A DNA stretch of 64,000 nucleotides, from NCBI RefSeq assembly GCF_014651055.1, contig NZ_BMWD01000005.1, forward strand, positions 140,688 to 204,687, written 5' to 3'. The translations under genes and the position numbers were made by a program. Below are positions 44,077 through 53,982 of this stretch, piece by piece. Source of the stretch: Streptomyces fructofermentans. GTDB taxonomy: Bacteria > Actinomycetota > Actinomycetes > Streptomycetales > Streptomycetaceae. Below the pieces are notes generated by a model. The model searched no databases, was not told the origin of the DNA, and worked only from the letters and a program-made list of their open reading frames with translations. Within the stretch, counting starts at the first letter, position 1; every line of letters starts with the position of its first letter.

Positions 44077-45003
44077 GTGGAGAAGGCCGGTTCGCGCGAG
44101 GCGTACGGCTCCGCAGGCGACCCCTCCGAAGCGGGGCCGGGCACACCCGCGCCGCGCGTACCGCCGCAGTTCCGCGCGGGCGGCGCGGGCCGGGAGCGGC
44201 CCGCGGTACGCGCCCCCGGGCCCGGCGCGGGCGCTGTGCCGAGCGGCGCGGCCGCGGCGGCCGGGCCTCCCGAGCGCACGGCCCGCGGCGAGCACACGCA
44301 CAGCGAGGCGCCGATCCCCCGGCCGCGCCTGACGCACGGGAGCGCCACCGGCGTGCCCGCCGTGTCCGCCGCCCCCCGGCCGGTGATCCAGCGCGCCTCC
44401 GTCCGGGGCCAGATACTCGACGCGCTCCGGGCCGCGCTGGTCGGCGGCGACCTGGCCCCCGGCGAGGTGTACTCCGCGCCCGTCCTCGGCGAGCGCTTCG
44501 GCGTCTCGGCGACCCCGGTGCGCGAGGCCATGCAGCAGCTCGCGATCGAGGGTGCCGTGGAGGTCGTCCCGAACCGGGGCTTCCGCGTCGTGCGGCGCGG
44601 CGCCCGCGAACTGGCCGAGCTGGCCGAGATACGGGCCCTGGTCGAGGTGCCCGTGATACTCCGCCTCGCCCGCACGGTCTCCGCGTCCTGCTGGGCCGAG
44701 CTGCGCCCCCTCGCCGAGGCCACGACCGCCGCCGCGGCGTGCGGCGACCGGGGGCGCTACGCCGAGTCGGACCGGGCCTTCCACGGGGCGCTGCTCGCCC
44801 TCGCGGGCAACCGCCAACTGGTCCGGATCGCCGACGAACTGCACCGCCGCGCCCAGTGGCCCCTCGCCGGCGCGCCGGCCTCCCGCCGCCGTGCCGACCT
44901 GCTGGCCGACGCGGCCCAGCACAGCGCGCTCCTGGACGCGTTGACGGCCCAGGACCTGCCCGCCGTGCAGTCCGTCGTGCACGCGCACTTCACGGACTGC
45001 TAG
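44077..45003 (+). CDS. GntR-family (FadR/FCD-type) transcriptional regulator
   Basis: A 308-residue regulator. The first 105 residues are Pro/Ala/Gly-rich and disordered. The GntR winged helix is about 110-175 (ILDALRAALVGGDLAPGE, then LGERFGVSATPVREAMQQL), followed by an all-helical FCD domain ending SVVHAHF. FCD metal-type residues include D in ESDRAFHGALL and H in DAAQHSALL. The GTG at 44077 has AGGAGG 5 bp upstream, which fixes the start. Its target is not evident; the neighbouring FhuF gene is divergent, across the iron box. Confidence 0.86.
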   Translation: MEKAGSREAYGSAGDPSEAGPGTPAPRVPPQFRAGGAGRERPAVRAPGPGAGAVPSGAAAAAGPPERTARGEHTHSEAPIPRPRLTHGSATGVPAVSAAPRPVIQRASVRGQILDALRAALVGGDLAPGEVYSAPVLGERFGVSATPVREAMQQLAIEGAVEVVPNRGFRVVRRGARELAELAEIRALVEVPVILRLARTVSASCWAELRPLAEATTAAAACGDRGRYAESDRAFHGALLALAGNRQLVRIADELHRRAQWPLAGAPASRRRADLLADAAQHSALLDALTAQDLPAVQSVVHAHFTDC

Positions 45004-45194
45004 CGGTACGCGCCCGCCCGGGCCGCGCTGCCGACCGGAGCCCGCCCCGCCCACCGCGCCTCGCACGCAGCCTCCGACGGGCCGACGGGCCGACAGCGCG
45101 ACGGGGGAGTTCCGGCCCTTTCCGCCCCGCGCCCCGCCCCGCCGATGTCAACCGGCGGACCGAGGGCCCGGCAGGGCCGGCGGGGCGCTCGGGG

Positions 45195-45968
45195 TCAGGC
45201 CGTGGCCGCCGGCGGGGCCAACTGGGCCCCCAGCCACGTGGGTACGCCTCCCAGGAGCCGGAACAGCCGCCCCGCCTCGGCCCGCAGCCGTCCCGCCTCG
45301 GGCTCGCTCTCCGCGTCCGCCAGCGAGGCGAGCGCCGGAGCCGTGCCGACGAGGTAGCCCAACTCCTCGCGGATGCGCAGGGATTCCGCGAAGCCGTGCC
45401 GGGCCTCCGCCGACTCGCCCTCGCGCAGGGCCAGTCCGGCGAGATGGCGCCAGGTGCAGGAGAGCAGCAGGGGGTCGTCCTGGGCCGTGGCGCCGGCGTG
45501 CGCGCGGCGGTAGGCCGCGCGGGCCGCCTGCGGGGAGTGGGCCAGGTTCTCGGCGAGCAGCCCGCGCCGGAAGTCGAGCAGGGCCCGCCCGGGAGCGCCC
45601 GGCGCGATCAGCGCCGCCGCCCGGCCGAGCGCTGCCCGTGCCTCGTCGGCCCGGTCGCGCACCGCGAGCAGCGTGGCGGCGTAGGCCAGTTGGCCGCGTT
45701 CGCACGCCGCCGCCCCCCGCTCGTCGTCGCTGCGGGCCAGCGCCTCCGCCGTGCGCAGCGCGTCCTCCGCCTCGGCCCACCCCTGTTCGGTGTAGAGACA
45801 CCGTTCGACGAGGAGCGAGGCCCGCTGGAGCGCGAATCCCGGCGTGCGTGGTTCCAGGAGCGCGGCCGCGTCCGCCCAGCAGGCGCGCGAGCGCAACCGC
45901 CACACCGCGATCTGGAGTGGGTCGTCCCCGGCAGCAGTTCCGTAACCAGACATGGCGGAATACGCCAC
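45195..45968 (-). CDS. TPR-like helical repeat protein
   Basis: A 257-residue protein of repeated antiparallel helices resembling tetratricopeptide repeats (GWAEAEDALRTAEALARSDD, then AAYRRAHAGATAQDDPLLL). No catalytic motif or signal is seen. The GTG at 45968 with GGGGAGG 6 bp upstream is preferred over ATG 45953, which has no Shine-Dalgarno. It follows pucR on the same strand by 152 bp but has its own candidate operator. Role unknown. Confidence 0.68.
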   Translation of the reverse strand: MAYSAMSGYGTAAGDDPLQIAVWRLRSRACWADAAALLEPRTPGFALQRASLLVERCLYTEQGWAEAEDALRTAEALARSDDERGAAACERGQLAYAATLLAVRDRADEARAALGRAAALIAPGAPGRALLDFRRGLLAENLAHSPQAARAAYRRAHAGATAQDDPLLLSCTWRHLAGLALREGESAEARHGFAESLRIREELGYLVGTAPALASLADAESEPEAGRLRAEAGRLFRLLGGVPTWLGAQLAPPAATA

Positions 45969-46050
45969 GTTGCCCTCCCCGAGCACACCATTGAGCTGTT
46001 GAGTGGTGGCGGCATCTCAGCACGAATCCGCTCGCCCGGCCAAGGGGGTG

Positions 46051-46068
46051 GGTGAAGGATTTCACAAA
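46051..46068 (-). promoter_or_regulatory. Rex-like near-palindrome upstream of the TPR-like gene
   Basis: On the minus strand TTTGTGAAATCCTTCACC. The left half TTGTGAA matches the Rex operator (TTGTGAA-N4-TTCACAA); the right half keeps TTCAC and loses the last two bases. It is about 83 bp upstream of the start. Confidence 0.35.
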
Positions 46069-46120
46069 GTCGGGGGACAGAGGCCGCACTTGGTGCCCGC
46101 CGTCCGGCGACCCTGTGACC

Positions 46121-47794
46121 TCAGCTCATGCGCAGCGCGAGGAAGAAGTCCAGCTTGTCCTCCAGGCGCGAAAGATCGCGACTCGTCAACTGCTCGATGC
46201 GTCCCACCCGGTAGCGCAGCGTGTTGACGTGCAGGTGGAGCCGGGCCGCGCACCGTGTCCAGGAGCCGTCGCAGTCGAGGAAGGCCTCCAGCGTCGGGAT
46301 CAGTTCGGCGCGATGGCGGCGGTCGTAGTCGCGCAGCGGGTCGAGGAGCCGGGCCGTGAAGGCGCGGCGCACGTCGTCCGGGACGAACGGCAGGAGCAGC
46401 ACGTGGGACGCCAGCTCCTGGTGCCCGGCCGCGCAGACCCGTCCGGACCGCGCCGCGGCCACCCGGCGGGCGTGTCTGGCCTCCTCCAGGGCGCCGCGCA
46501 GTCCTTCCGCGGAGTGCACGGACGCGCTGACCCCGAGAGTGAGCCGCCCGTCGTCGCCGAGACCCGCCGACAGCGGGGCGCGTACGGCTTCCAGCAGCGC
46601 GTCCGCCAGCAGACCGGTCTCCGAGCCGTCGTGCTCCGAGGACACCGCCGGCAGGGGTACGAGGGCGATGGCCTCGTCGCCCGTGTGGGCGACCGCGATC
46701 CGGTCGGACGGCTCGGGTCCCGAGGACCGGGGGTCGACGAGGATCTCCTCCAGCAGCGACTGGGCCACCGGACCGCCCTCGACCTCCCCGCCGTCCCATT
46801 CGACGCGGGCCACCACGACCTGCCAGTGCGGGGCGGCGCCGAGACCGGGCAGCAGCACCGGGGCCGCGACCCGCAGCCGCGCCGCGATCTCCGCGGGCGC
46901 CGCACCGGTCTGGACCAGTTCCAGGACCTCCTGGGCGAGCCGTCTGCGCACCGTGCGCGCCGCGTCCCGCCGGTCCCGTTCGACGGCGATCAGCTGGGTG
47001 ACGCCCTCCAGGAGGTCGAGCCGCTCCTCGGGCCAGTCGCCCGCGTCCGCCTCGACGGCGAGCACCCAGTCCGACAGGACGCTCTCGCGCACGTCGCGGG
47101 CGCCCGCCGCCGCGCGTCCGCCGCCGCCGATCGGGAACAGCGAGTACGTCGTGCCGTCCAGCGTCGCCCGGTGGGGCCCCCGCCGGCCGGTGCGGGCCGC
47201 GGCCAGGTGCTCGCCCGCCAGGGCGGCGCACACCCCGCCGGGCAGGTCCGGCTCCGCGAGGTGCGAGCCCGCGATCAGGCGGCCGGCGGGGGAGAGCACC
47301 CAGGCCCGCAGGTCCAGGTCGGAGCCGAGCAGGTCCAGGACCACGTCGGGGCCGCCGCCCGCCGGGCCGGAGGTCATCATCCGGCGGTGCCGGTCGACGA
47401 CGGCCGCCAGGTCCCCGGCCCGCTCGCCGGACACCTGCCGCACCACGTGCTCGGTGATCGTCGCGAAGGCCACCGACTCGTTGACCGCGAACAGCGGCAG
47501 CCGGTGCCGCGAGCAGGCGCTCACGAGGTCGTCGGGGACCGGGCCCAGCTCGGCCTCGCCCGCGGCGAGCGCGGTCACCCCGGCGCCCGCGAGGAGCCGT
47601 ACGAAGGGTTCCGAGTCGGCGGCGTCACGGCGCCAGGCGAGCCCGGTGAGCACCAGCTCGCCGCCGGAGAGGTAGCGGCTGGGGTCCCGCAGGTCCGTGG
47701 TCATCACACCGCGCACGGTGCGGTCCAGCTCGTCCTCGCCGCCGAGGAGCCGCAGGCCCAGCGCGTCGGTGTCCAGCAGTGCGCGCAGCCGCAT
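46121..47794 (-). CDS. pucR: PucR-family transcriptional regulator of purine catabolism
   Basis: A 557-residue activator-type regulator. The N-terminal PucR domain is about residues 5-125 (DPSRYLSGGELVLTGLAWR), a GGDEF-like middle domain runs about 290-420, and the C-terminal helix-turn-helix has RLHLHVNTLRYRVGRIE followed by LSRLEDKLDFFLALRM, the family hallmark. It is divergent from the xanthine dehydrogenase operon, across a 415-bp region that probably contains its sites. Known PucR proteins respond to purine degradation intermediates; that fits here. Confidence 0.9.
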   Translation of the reverse strand: MRLRALLDTDALGLRLLGGEDELDRTVRGVMTTDLRDPSRYLSGGELVLTGLAWRRDAADSEPFVRLLAGAGVTALAAGEAELGPVPDDLVSACSRHRLPLFAVNESVAFATITEHVVRQVSGERAGDLAAVVDRHRRMMTSGPAGGGPDVVLDLLGSDLDLRAWVLSPAGRLIAGSHLAEPDLPGGVCAALAGEHLAAARTGRRGPHRATLDGTTYSLFPIGGGGRAAAGARDVRESVLSDWVLAVEADAGDWPEERLDLLEGVTQLIAVERDRRDAARTVRRRLAQEVLELVQTGAAPAEIAARLRVAAPVLLPGLGAAPHWQVVVARVEWDGGEVEGGPVAQSLLEEILVDPRSSGPEPSDRIAVAHTGDEAIALVPLPAVSSEHDGSETGLLADALLEAVRAPLSAGLGDDGRLTLGVSASVHSAEGLRGALEEARHARRVAAARSGRVCAAGHQELASHVLLLPFVPDDVRRAFTARLLDPLRDYDRRHRAELIPTLEAFLDCDGSWTRCAARLHLHVNTLRYRVGRIEQLTSRDLSRLEDKLDFFLALRMS

Positions 47795-48209
47795 TCTCGT
47801 CGCCGCCGTTCTGTCTCGAAATCTACGATGGATCGGGAGGGCCGAAGGGCGGAGCCCGGTGCGCGGGTCCCGGCCCCGCGAGCCGGACCACGGTGCCCGG
47901 CGGACGGTGGTCCCGGCCCGGGCGGCCCGTGTCCTGGGCCTTCGCGAACGGTGCTCGCGGCGGCCCCGGGGCTGTGCGTGGTGTTTCCGGAGGAAAGCGG
48001 GGAGGTTGCCGATGACCTCCGTTCATACGAATCTACAAGATGGGTGCGTTGGCCAGCCAACTCCTTCATGGTTTCGGTGACTGACCCAGGTGCGGTACGG
48101 CGCTGTGTACTGACGTCACTCCACGTGAACAACTCATGAACGAGCCGGGCCCGCCGCACACGAACTGGCTTGATCAGAACCATCCACGAGACGAAGAAGA
48201 GAGCCGGTC
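47795..48209. promoter_or_regulatory. Divergent control region, pucR / xanthine dehydrogenase operon
   Basis: Two related AT-rich words, GAAATCTACGATGGAT (47818-47833, 24 bp before pucR) and GAATCTACAAGATGGGT (48029-48045, 165 bp before the xdh operon), may be promoter or PucR elements. A perfect TGACGTCA (48111-48118) and CACGTG (48122-48127) sit nearer the xdh start. The middle part is GC-rich. Confidence 0.4.
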
Positions 48210-49108
48210 ATGGACTTCCTTCGCCCGGCCAGCTGGGAGGAGGTGCTCGCCGCGAAGGCCGAGCACCCCACCGCTGTGCCGATTGCCGGTGGCACCGACG
48301 TGATGGTCGAGATCAACTTCGACCACCGCCGGCCCGAGTACCTGCTGGACCTGAACCGTGTCGGCGAGCTGGGCGAGTGGGAGGTCGGCGAGGAGTCCGT
48401 CCGCCTGGGCGCCTCGGTCCCCTACACCGCCGTCATGGAGAACCTGCGCGGCGAACTGCCCGGCCTGGCCCTGGCCTCCCACACCGTGGCCTCCCCGCAG
48501 ATCCGCAACCGCGGCGGGGTCGGCGGCAACCTCGGCACCGCCTCCCCGGCCGGCGACGCCCACCCCGCCCTCCTCGCGGCGGGCGCCGAGGTGGAGGTCG
48601 AGTCCGTACGGGGCTCCCGGCTCATCCCGATCGACGACTTCTACACCGGCGTGAAGCGCAACGCCCTGGCCGCCGACGAGCTGATCAGGGCCGTCCACGT
48701 CAGGAAGGCGGACGGGCCGCAGCAGTACTCCAAGGTCGGCACCCGCAACGCCATGGTGATCGCGGTCTGCGCCTTCGGCCTGGCCCTGCACCCCGACACC
48801 CGCACGGTCCGCACCGGCATCGGCTCGGCCGCGCCCACGCCGGTCAGGGCGCGTACGGCGGAGGAGTTCCTGAACGCGGCGCTCGACGAGGGCGGCTTCT
48901 GGGACAACGGGAGGATCATCACCCCTTCCGTCGCGAAGCAGTTCGCCGAACTGTGCGCCGCCGCCTGCAACCCGATCGACGACGTACGGGGCACGGCGAG
49001 CTACCGCCGCCACGCGGTGGGCGTGATGGCCCGCCGCACGCTGACATGGACCTGGGAGTCGTACCGCGGCACGGACGGCCGGGCGCATCGGAAGGGGAGT
49101 GTCGCGTA

Positions 49109-49109
<1 letters not shown>
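48210..49109 (+). CDS. xdhB: Xanthine dehydrogenase FAD-binding subunit
   Basis: A 299-residue subunit that transfers electrons from the iron-sulfur clusters to FAD and NAD. The FAD site is seen in VPIAGGTDVMVE near residue 23 and TVASPQIRNRGGVGGNLGTA near 93-112. The ATG at 48210 has AAGAAGAGAG upstream. The stop codon shares one base with the ATG of the iron-sulfur subunit (TAATG), so translation is coupled. First gene of the operon that converts hypoxanthine and xanthine to urate. Confidence 0.92.
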
Positions 49110-49729
<620 letters not shown>

Positions 49730-49731
49730 CC

Positions 49732-52158
49732 ATGTCCGCGAAACCCATCCCGGCGGCCTCGGCCCGGCAGGGCGGCGCCCCCGTCGGCACCCCCACCAAG
49801 CTCACCCAGGGCTCGCAGACCCGGGGCGGCGTCGGCGAGTCCACGCTCCGCCCGGACGGCACGCTCAAGGTCACCGGCGAGTTCGCGTACTCGTCCGACA
49901 TGTGGCACGAGGACATGCTGTGGGGCCAGATCCTGCGCTCTCCCGTGGCCCACGCGGAGATCGTGTCCATCGACACCTCCGAGGCCCTCGCACAGGCCGG
50001 CGTGTACGCGGTCCTGACGTACGACGACCTGCCCACGGACGTGCGGAACTACGGCCTGGAGATCCAGGACACCCCGGTCCTCGCGCACGGAAAGGTGCGC
50101 CACCACGGCGAGCCCGTCGCGATCGTCGCCGCCGACCACCCGGAGACCGCGCGCCGCGCCGCCGCCAGGATCAAGGTGGAGTACAGGGAGCTGCCGGTCG
50201 TCACGGACGAGGCGTCGGCGACCGCCCCGGACGCGGTCCTCGTCCACGAGAACCGCGACGACCACCACGTCGGCCACGTCCCGCACCCCAACATCGTGCA
50301 CCGCCAGCCCATCGTGCGCGGCGACGTCGCGGCCGCCCGGGAACGCGCCGACTTCGTCGTCGAGGGCGAGTACACCTTCGGCATGCAGGACCAGGCGTTC
50401 CTGGGCCCCGAGTCCGGCCTCGCCGTACCCGCAGAGGACGGCGGCGTCGACCTCTACGTCGCCACCCAGTGGCTGCACTCCGACCTGCGGCAGATCGCCC
50501 CGGTGCTGGGGCTGCCCGAGGACAAGGTCCGGATGACGCTCTCCGGCGTCGGCGGTGCCTTCGGCGGCCGCGAGGACCTGTCGATGCAGATCCACGCCTG
50601 CCTGCTGGCGCTGCGCACCGGCAAGCCGGTCAAGATCGTCTACAACCGCTTCGAGTCCTTCTTCGGGCACGTCCACCGCCACCCCGCGAAACTCCACTAC
50701 GAGCACGGGGCGACGAAGGACGGCCGGCTCACGCACATGAAGTGCCGGATCGTCCTGGACGGCGGCGCGTACGCCTCCGCGTCCCCGGCCGTCGTCGGCA
50801 ACGCCGCGTCCCTGTCCGTCGGCCCCTATGTGCTCGACGACGTCGACATCGAGGCCCTCGCGCTCTACTCCAACAACCCGCCCTGCGGCGCCATGCGCGG
50901 CTTCGGCGCGGTCCAGGCGTGCTTCGCGTACGAGGCGCAGATGGACAAGCTCGCCGACAAGGTGGGTATGGACCGGGTCGAGTTCCGCAGGCTCAACGCG
51001 ATGTCCCAGGGCACGGTCATGCCGACCGGACAGCCGGTCGACTCGCCCGCGCCGGTCGCCGAACTCCTGCGCCGCGTCAAGGCGATGCCGCTGCCGCCCG
51101 AGCGCCAGTGGGAGAGCTCCGAGGGCGCGGACGTGCGCCAGCTGCCCGGCGGCCTGTCCAACACCACGCACGGCGAGAGCGTCGTCCGGGGTGTCGGCTA
51201 CGCCGTCGGCATCAAGAACGTCGGCTTCTCCGAGGGCTTCGACGACTACTCGACCGCCCGGGTCCGCATGGAGGTCGCCGGCGGCGAGCCCGTCGTCACC
51301 GTGCACACCGCCATGGCCGAGGTGGGCCAGGGCGGTGTCACCGTCCACGCGCAGATCGCCCGCACCGAGCTGGGGGTCGCCCAGGTGACGATCCAGCCCG
51401 CCGACACGCGGGTGGGGTCCGCCGGTTCGACCTCGGCCTCGCGCCAGACGTATGTCACCGGCGGCGCCGTGAAGAACGCCTGCGAACTCGTCCGGGAGAA
51501 GGTCCTGGAGATCGGGCGCCGCAAGTTCGGCACCTACCACCCGGCCTGGGCGACGGCTGAACTGCTCCTGGAGGGCGGCAAGGTCGTCACCGACGGCGGC
51601 GAGGTGCTGGCCGGACTGGTGGACGTGCTCGACGGCGAGAGCGTCGAGGTCGAGGAGGAGTGGCGGCACCGGCCGACCGAGCCCTTCGACCTGCGCACCG
51701 GTCAGGGCTTCGGGCACGTCCAGTACTCCTTCGCGGCCCACCGGGCCGTCGTCGAGGTGGACACCGAACTGGGGCTGGTGAAGGTCATCGAACTGGCCTG
51801 TGCCCAGGACGTCGGCAAGGCGCTCAACCCGCTGTCCGTCGTCGGCCAGATCCAGGGCGGCACGATCCAGGGCCTGGGCATCGCGGTCATGGAGGAGATC
51901 ATCGTCGACCCCGTGACGGCGAAGGTCAGGAACCCGTCTTTCACCGACTACCTGATCCCCACGATCCTCGACACGCCCACCATCCCGGTCGACGTGCTCG
52001 AACTCGCCGACGACCACGCGCCGTACGGACTCCGCGGCATCGGCGAGGCCCCCACCCTGTCGTCGACCCCGGCCGTCCTCGCGGCGATCCGGAACGCGAC
52101 GGGCCTGCGGCTCGACCGCACACCGGTGAGGCCGGAGCACCTCACCGGCACGGCGTAG
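49732..52158 (+). CDS. xdhA: Xanthine dehydrogenase molybdopterin-binding subunit
   Basis: The 808-residue catalytic subunit, cytosolic, which hydroxylates hypoxanthine and xanthine at the molybdenum centre. Molybdopterin motifs GGAFGGRED and GAMRGFGAVQA are present, and the base glutamate appears in RGIGEAPTL near the C-terminus. The first 35 residues are an extension compared with the Rhodobacter enzyme. The ATG at 49732 is 2 bp after the preceding stop. A 14-bp hairpin terminates the operon. Confidence 0.93.
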   Translation: MSAKPIPAASARQGGAPVGTPTKLTQGSQTRGGVGESTLRPDGTLKVTGEFAYSSDMWHEDMLWGQILRSPVAHAEIVSIDTSEALAQAGVYAVLTYDDLPTDVRNYGLEIQDTPVLAHGKVRHHGEPVAIVAADHPETARRAAARIKVEYRELPVVTDEASATAPDAVLVHENRDDHHVGHVPHPNIVHRQPIVRGDVAAARERADFVVEGEYTFGMQDQAFLGPESGLAVPAEDGGVDLYVATQWLHSDLRQIAPVLGLPEDKVRMTLSGVGGAFGGREDLSMQIHACLLALRTGKPVKIVYNRFESFFGHVHRHPAKLHYEHGATKDGRLTHMKCRIVLDGGAYASASPAVVGNAASLSVGPYVLDDVDIEALALYSNNPPCGAMRGFGAVQACFAYEAQMDKLADKVGMDRVEFRRLNAMSQGTVMPTGQPVDSPAPVAELLRRVKAMPLPPERQWESSEGADVRQLPGGLSNTTHGESVVRGVGYAVGIKNVGFSEGFDDYSTARVRMEVAGGEPVVTVHTAMAEVGQGGVTVHAQIARTELGVAQVTIQPADTRVGSAGSTSASRQTYVTGGAVKNACELVREKVLEIGRRKFGTYHPAWATAELLLEGGKVVTDGGEVLAGLVDVLDGESVEVEEEWRHRPTEPFDLRTGQGFGHVQYSFAAHRAVVEVDTELGLVKVIELACAQDVGKALNPLSVVGQIQGGTIQGLGIAVMEEIIVDPVTAKVRNPSFTDYLIPTILDTPTIPVDVLELADDHAPYGLRGIGEAPTLSSTPAVLAAIRNATGLRLDRTPVRPEHLTGTA

Positions 52159-52162
52159 AACT

Positions 52163-52205
52163 CTCCGGGCGGCGCCACGAACGTCACCGCCGGCGCCGCC
52201 CGGAG
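52163..52205 (+). terminator. Terminator after the xanthine dehydrogenase operon
   Basis: A perfect 14-bp stem (52163-52176 with 52192-52205), 5 bp after the stop codon, with a 15-nt loop. Confidence 0.75.
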
Positions 52206-52409
52206 CACCCGGGCCCGTACCGCTCACGGCACCCGGCCCCCACCAGTGGGGGAGACACCGCATCCGGCAACGGAACCTGATCGTTCGTCTCGGGCCGTCC
52301 CCCGGGTCGTGCGGCCGAAGCACCTTCCCAAATCCCGCAACCGCCACGGCGGTCGAGCGGCCCTCGGGCCTGCCGCGGGTGCCCCTTTGAACCTTGGGAG
52401 TAGGCCCAC

Positions 52410-53867
52410 ATGACCCAGCAGTCCCTGGAGCCGAAGACCGCCGCGGAGGACGCGGGCACGGGTACCCGTGCCCCGGCCGGCCGGTCCTGGCTCGACCGCT
52501 ACTTTCACATATCCCCGCGGGGCAGCTCCGTCGCTCGCGAGGTGCGCGGCGGCACCACCACCTTCATGGCGATGGCGTACATCCTGCTGCTCAACCCGCT
52601 CATCCTCTCCGGCAAGGACGCCGCCGGTGACACGCTCGGCCAGAAGGCCCTGATCACCGCGACCGCGTTCGCGGCGGCCCTCTCCACGCTCCTGATGGGC
52701 TTCTTCGGCAAGGTGCCGCTCGCCCTGGCCGCCGGACTCTCCGTGTCCGGCGTCCTCGCCTCGCAGGTCGCGCCGCAGATGACCTGGCCGCAGGCCATGG
52801 GCATGTGCGTGCTGTACGGCGTGGTGATCATGCTCCTGGTGGTCACCGGGCTGCGCGAGATGATCATGAACGCGATCCCGCTGGCGCTCAAGCACGCGAT
52901 CACCATGGGCATCGGGCTGTTCGTCGCGCTGATCGGCCTGGTGAAGGCGGGCTTCGTCCACCGGGGCGAGGCGACCCCCGTGTCCCTCGGCCCGCACGGC
53001 GAACTCGCCGGCTGGCCGGTCCTGCTCTTCGCCGCGACCCTGCTCCTGATCTTCATGCTGCAGGCGAGGGGCGTCCCGGGCGCCATCCTCGTCGGCATCG
53101 TCACCGGCACGGTCCTCGCCGTCGTCCTCAACACCCTCGGCGTCATCGACCCGAAGCAGTGGGCGAGCGGCGCGCCGGAACTGCACGGCGGCGCCGTCTC
53201 CATGCCGGACTTCTCGATCTTCGGCGACGTCGAGTTCGGGGGCTGGGACGAGGTCGGCGCGATGACGGTGGGCATGATCGTCTTCACGCTCGTCCTGGCG
53301 GGCTTCTTCGACGCGATGGCCACGATCATCGGCGTCGGCACCGAGGCCGGGCTCACCGACGACAGGGGCCGGATGCCCGGCCTGTCCAAGGCGCTGTTCA
53401 TCGACGGGGCCGGCGGCGCGATCGGCGGCGTCTCCGGGGCCTCCGGGCAGACCGTGTTCGTCGAGTCGGCCACGGGTGTCGGCGAGGGGGCCCGCACGGG
53501 TCTGTCCTCGGTGGTCACCGGTCTGTTCTTCGCCGCCTGCCTGTTCTTCACCCCGCTGACGGCGATCGTCCCCGGTGAGGTGGCCGCCGCCGCCCTGGTG
53601 GTGATCGGCGCCATGATGATGATGAACGCCCGGCACGTGGACTGGGCCGACCGCGCCACCGCGATCCCGGTCTTCCTCACCGTCGTGATCATGCCGTTCA
53701 CGTACTCCATCACGGCGGGCGTGGCGGCCGGAGTGATCAGCTACGCCGCCATCAGGGTCGCCCAGGGCAAGGCCCGGGAGATCGGGGCGTTCATGTGGGG
53801 CCTGACGGCGGTCTTCCTCGTCTTCTTCGCCCTGAACCCCATCGAGAGCTGGATGGGCGTCCGCTAG
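52410..53867 (+). CDS. NCS2 purine permease (AzgA/PbuG type)
   Basis: A 485-residue integral membrane importer of adenine, guanine and hypoxanthine-type bases. It has about 12-13 helices. Signatures are GGTTTFMAMAYILLLNP near residue 47, FGGWDEVG, FDAMATIIGVGTEAG in the eighth helix and SGASGQTVFVESATGVGEGART in the tenth. The ATG at 52410 is used. Position after the xanthine dehydrogenase operon and before xdhC indicates that it supplies substrate. Confidence 0.9.
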   Translation: MTQQSLEPKTAAEDAGTGTRAPAGRSWLDRYFHISPRGSSVAREVRGGTTTFMAMAYILLLNPLILSGKDAAGDTLGQKALITATAFAAALSTLLMGFFGKVPLALAAGLSVSGVLASQVAPQMTWPQAMGMCVLYGVVIMLLVVTGLREMIMNAIPLALKHAITMGIGLFVALIGLVKAGFVHRGEATPVSLGPHGELAGWPVLLFAATLLLIFMLQARGVPGAILVGIVTGTVLAVVLNTLGVIDPKQWASGAPELHGGAVSMPDFSIFGDVEFGGWDEVGAMTVGMIVFTLVLAGFFDAMATIIGVGTEAGLTDDRGRMPGLSKALFIDGAGGAIGGVSGASGQTVFVESATGVGEGARTGLSSVVTGLFFAACLFFTPLTAIVPGEVAAAALVVIGAMMMMNARHVDWADRATAIPVFLTVVIMPFTYSITAGVAAGVISYAAIRVAQGKAREIGAFMWGLTAVFLVFFALNPIESWMGVR

Positions 53868-53876
53868 CGCCCGCAC

Positions 53877-53906
53877 CGGGCGCCCGGAGAACCGCCGGGC
53901 GCCCGG
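53877..53906 (+). terminator. Hairpin of two palindromes after the purine permease gene
   Basis: CCGGGCGCCCGG occurs twice (53877-53888 and 53895-53906), so the pair can form one 12-bp stem with a 6-nt loop or two small ones. It lies between the permease and xdhC and probably limits read-through. Confidence 0.6.
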
Positions 53907-53982
53907 CCCGCCGACTGCCGCGGACCCCGTACCGGACGCCCCGTGCGCACCGTCCGCCCGACCCCTGTGAGGAGACCGAGAG

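Noticed and set aside
48111..48127. TGACGTCA and CACGTG as a eukaryote-like CRE/E-box
   Set aside because: Short palindromes of this kind arise by chance in GC-rich DNA. Kept only as weak candidates within the purine control region.
53877..53906. Twin CCGGGCGCCCGG palindromes as a regulatory binding site
   Set aside because: Position directly after a stop codon and the strong pairing fit a terminator better.
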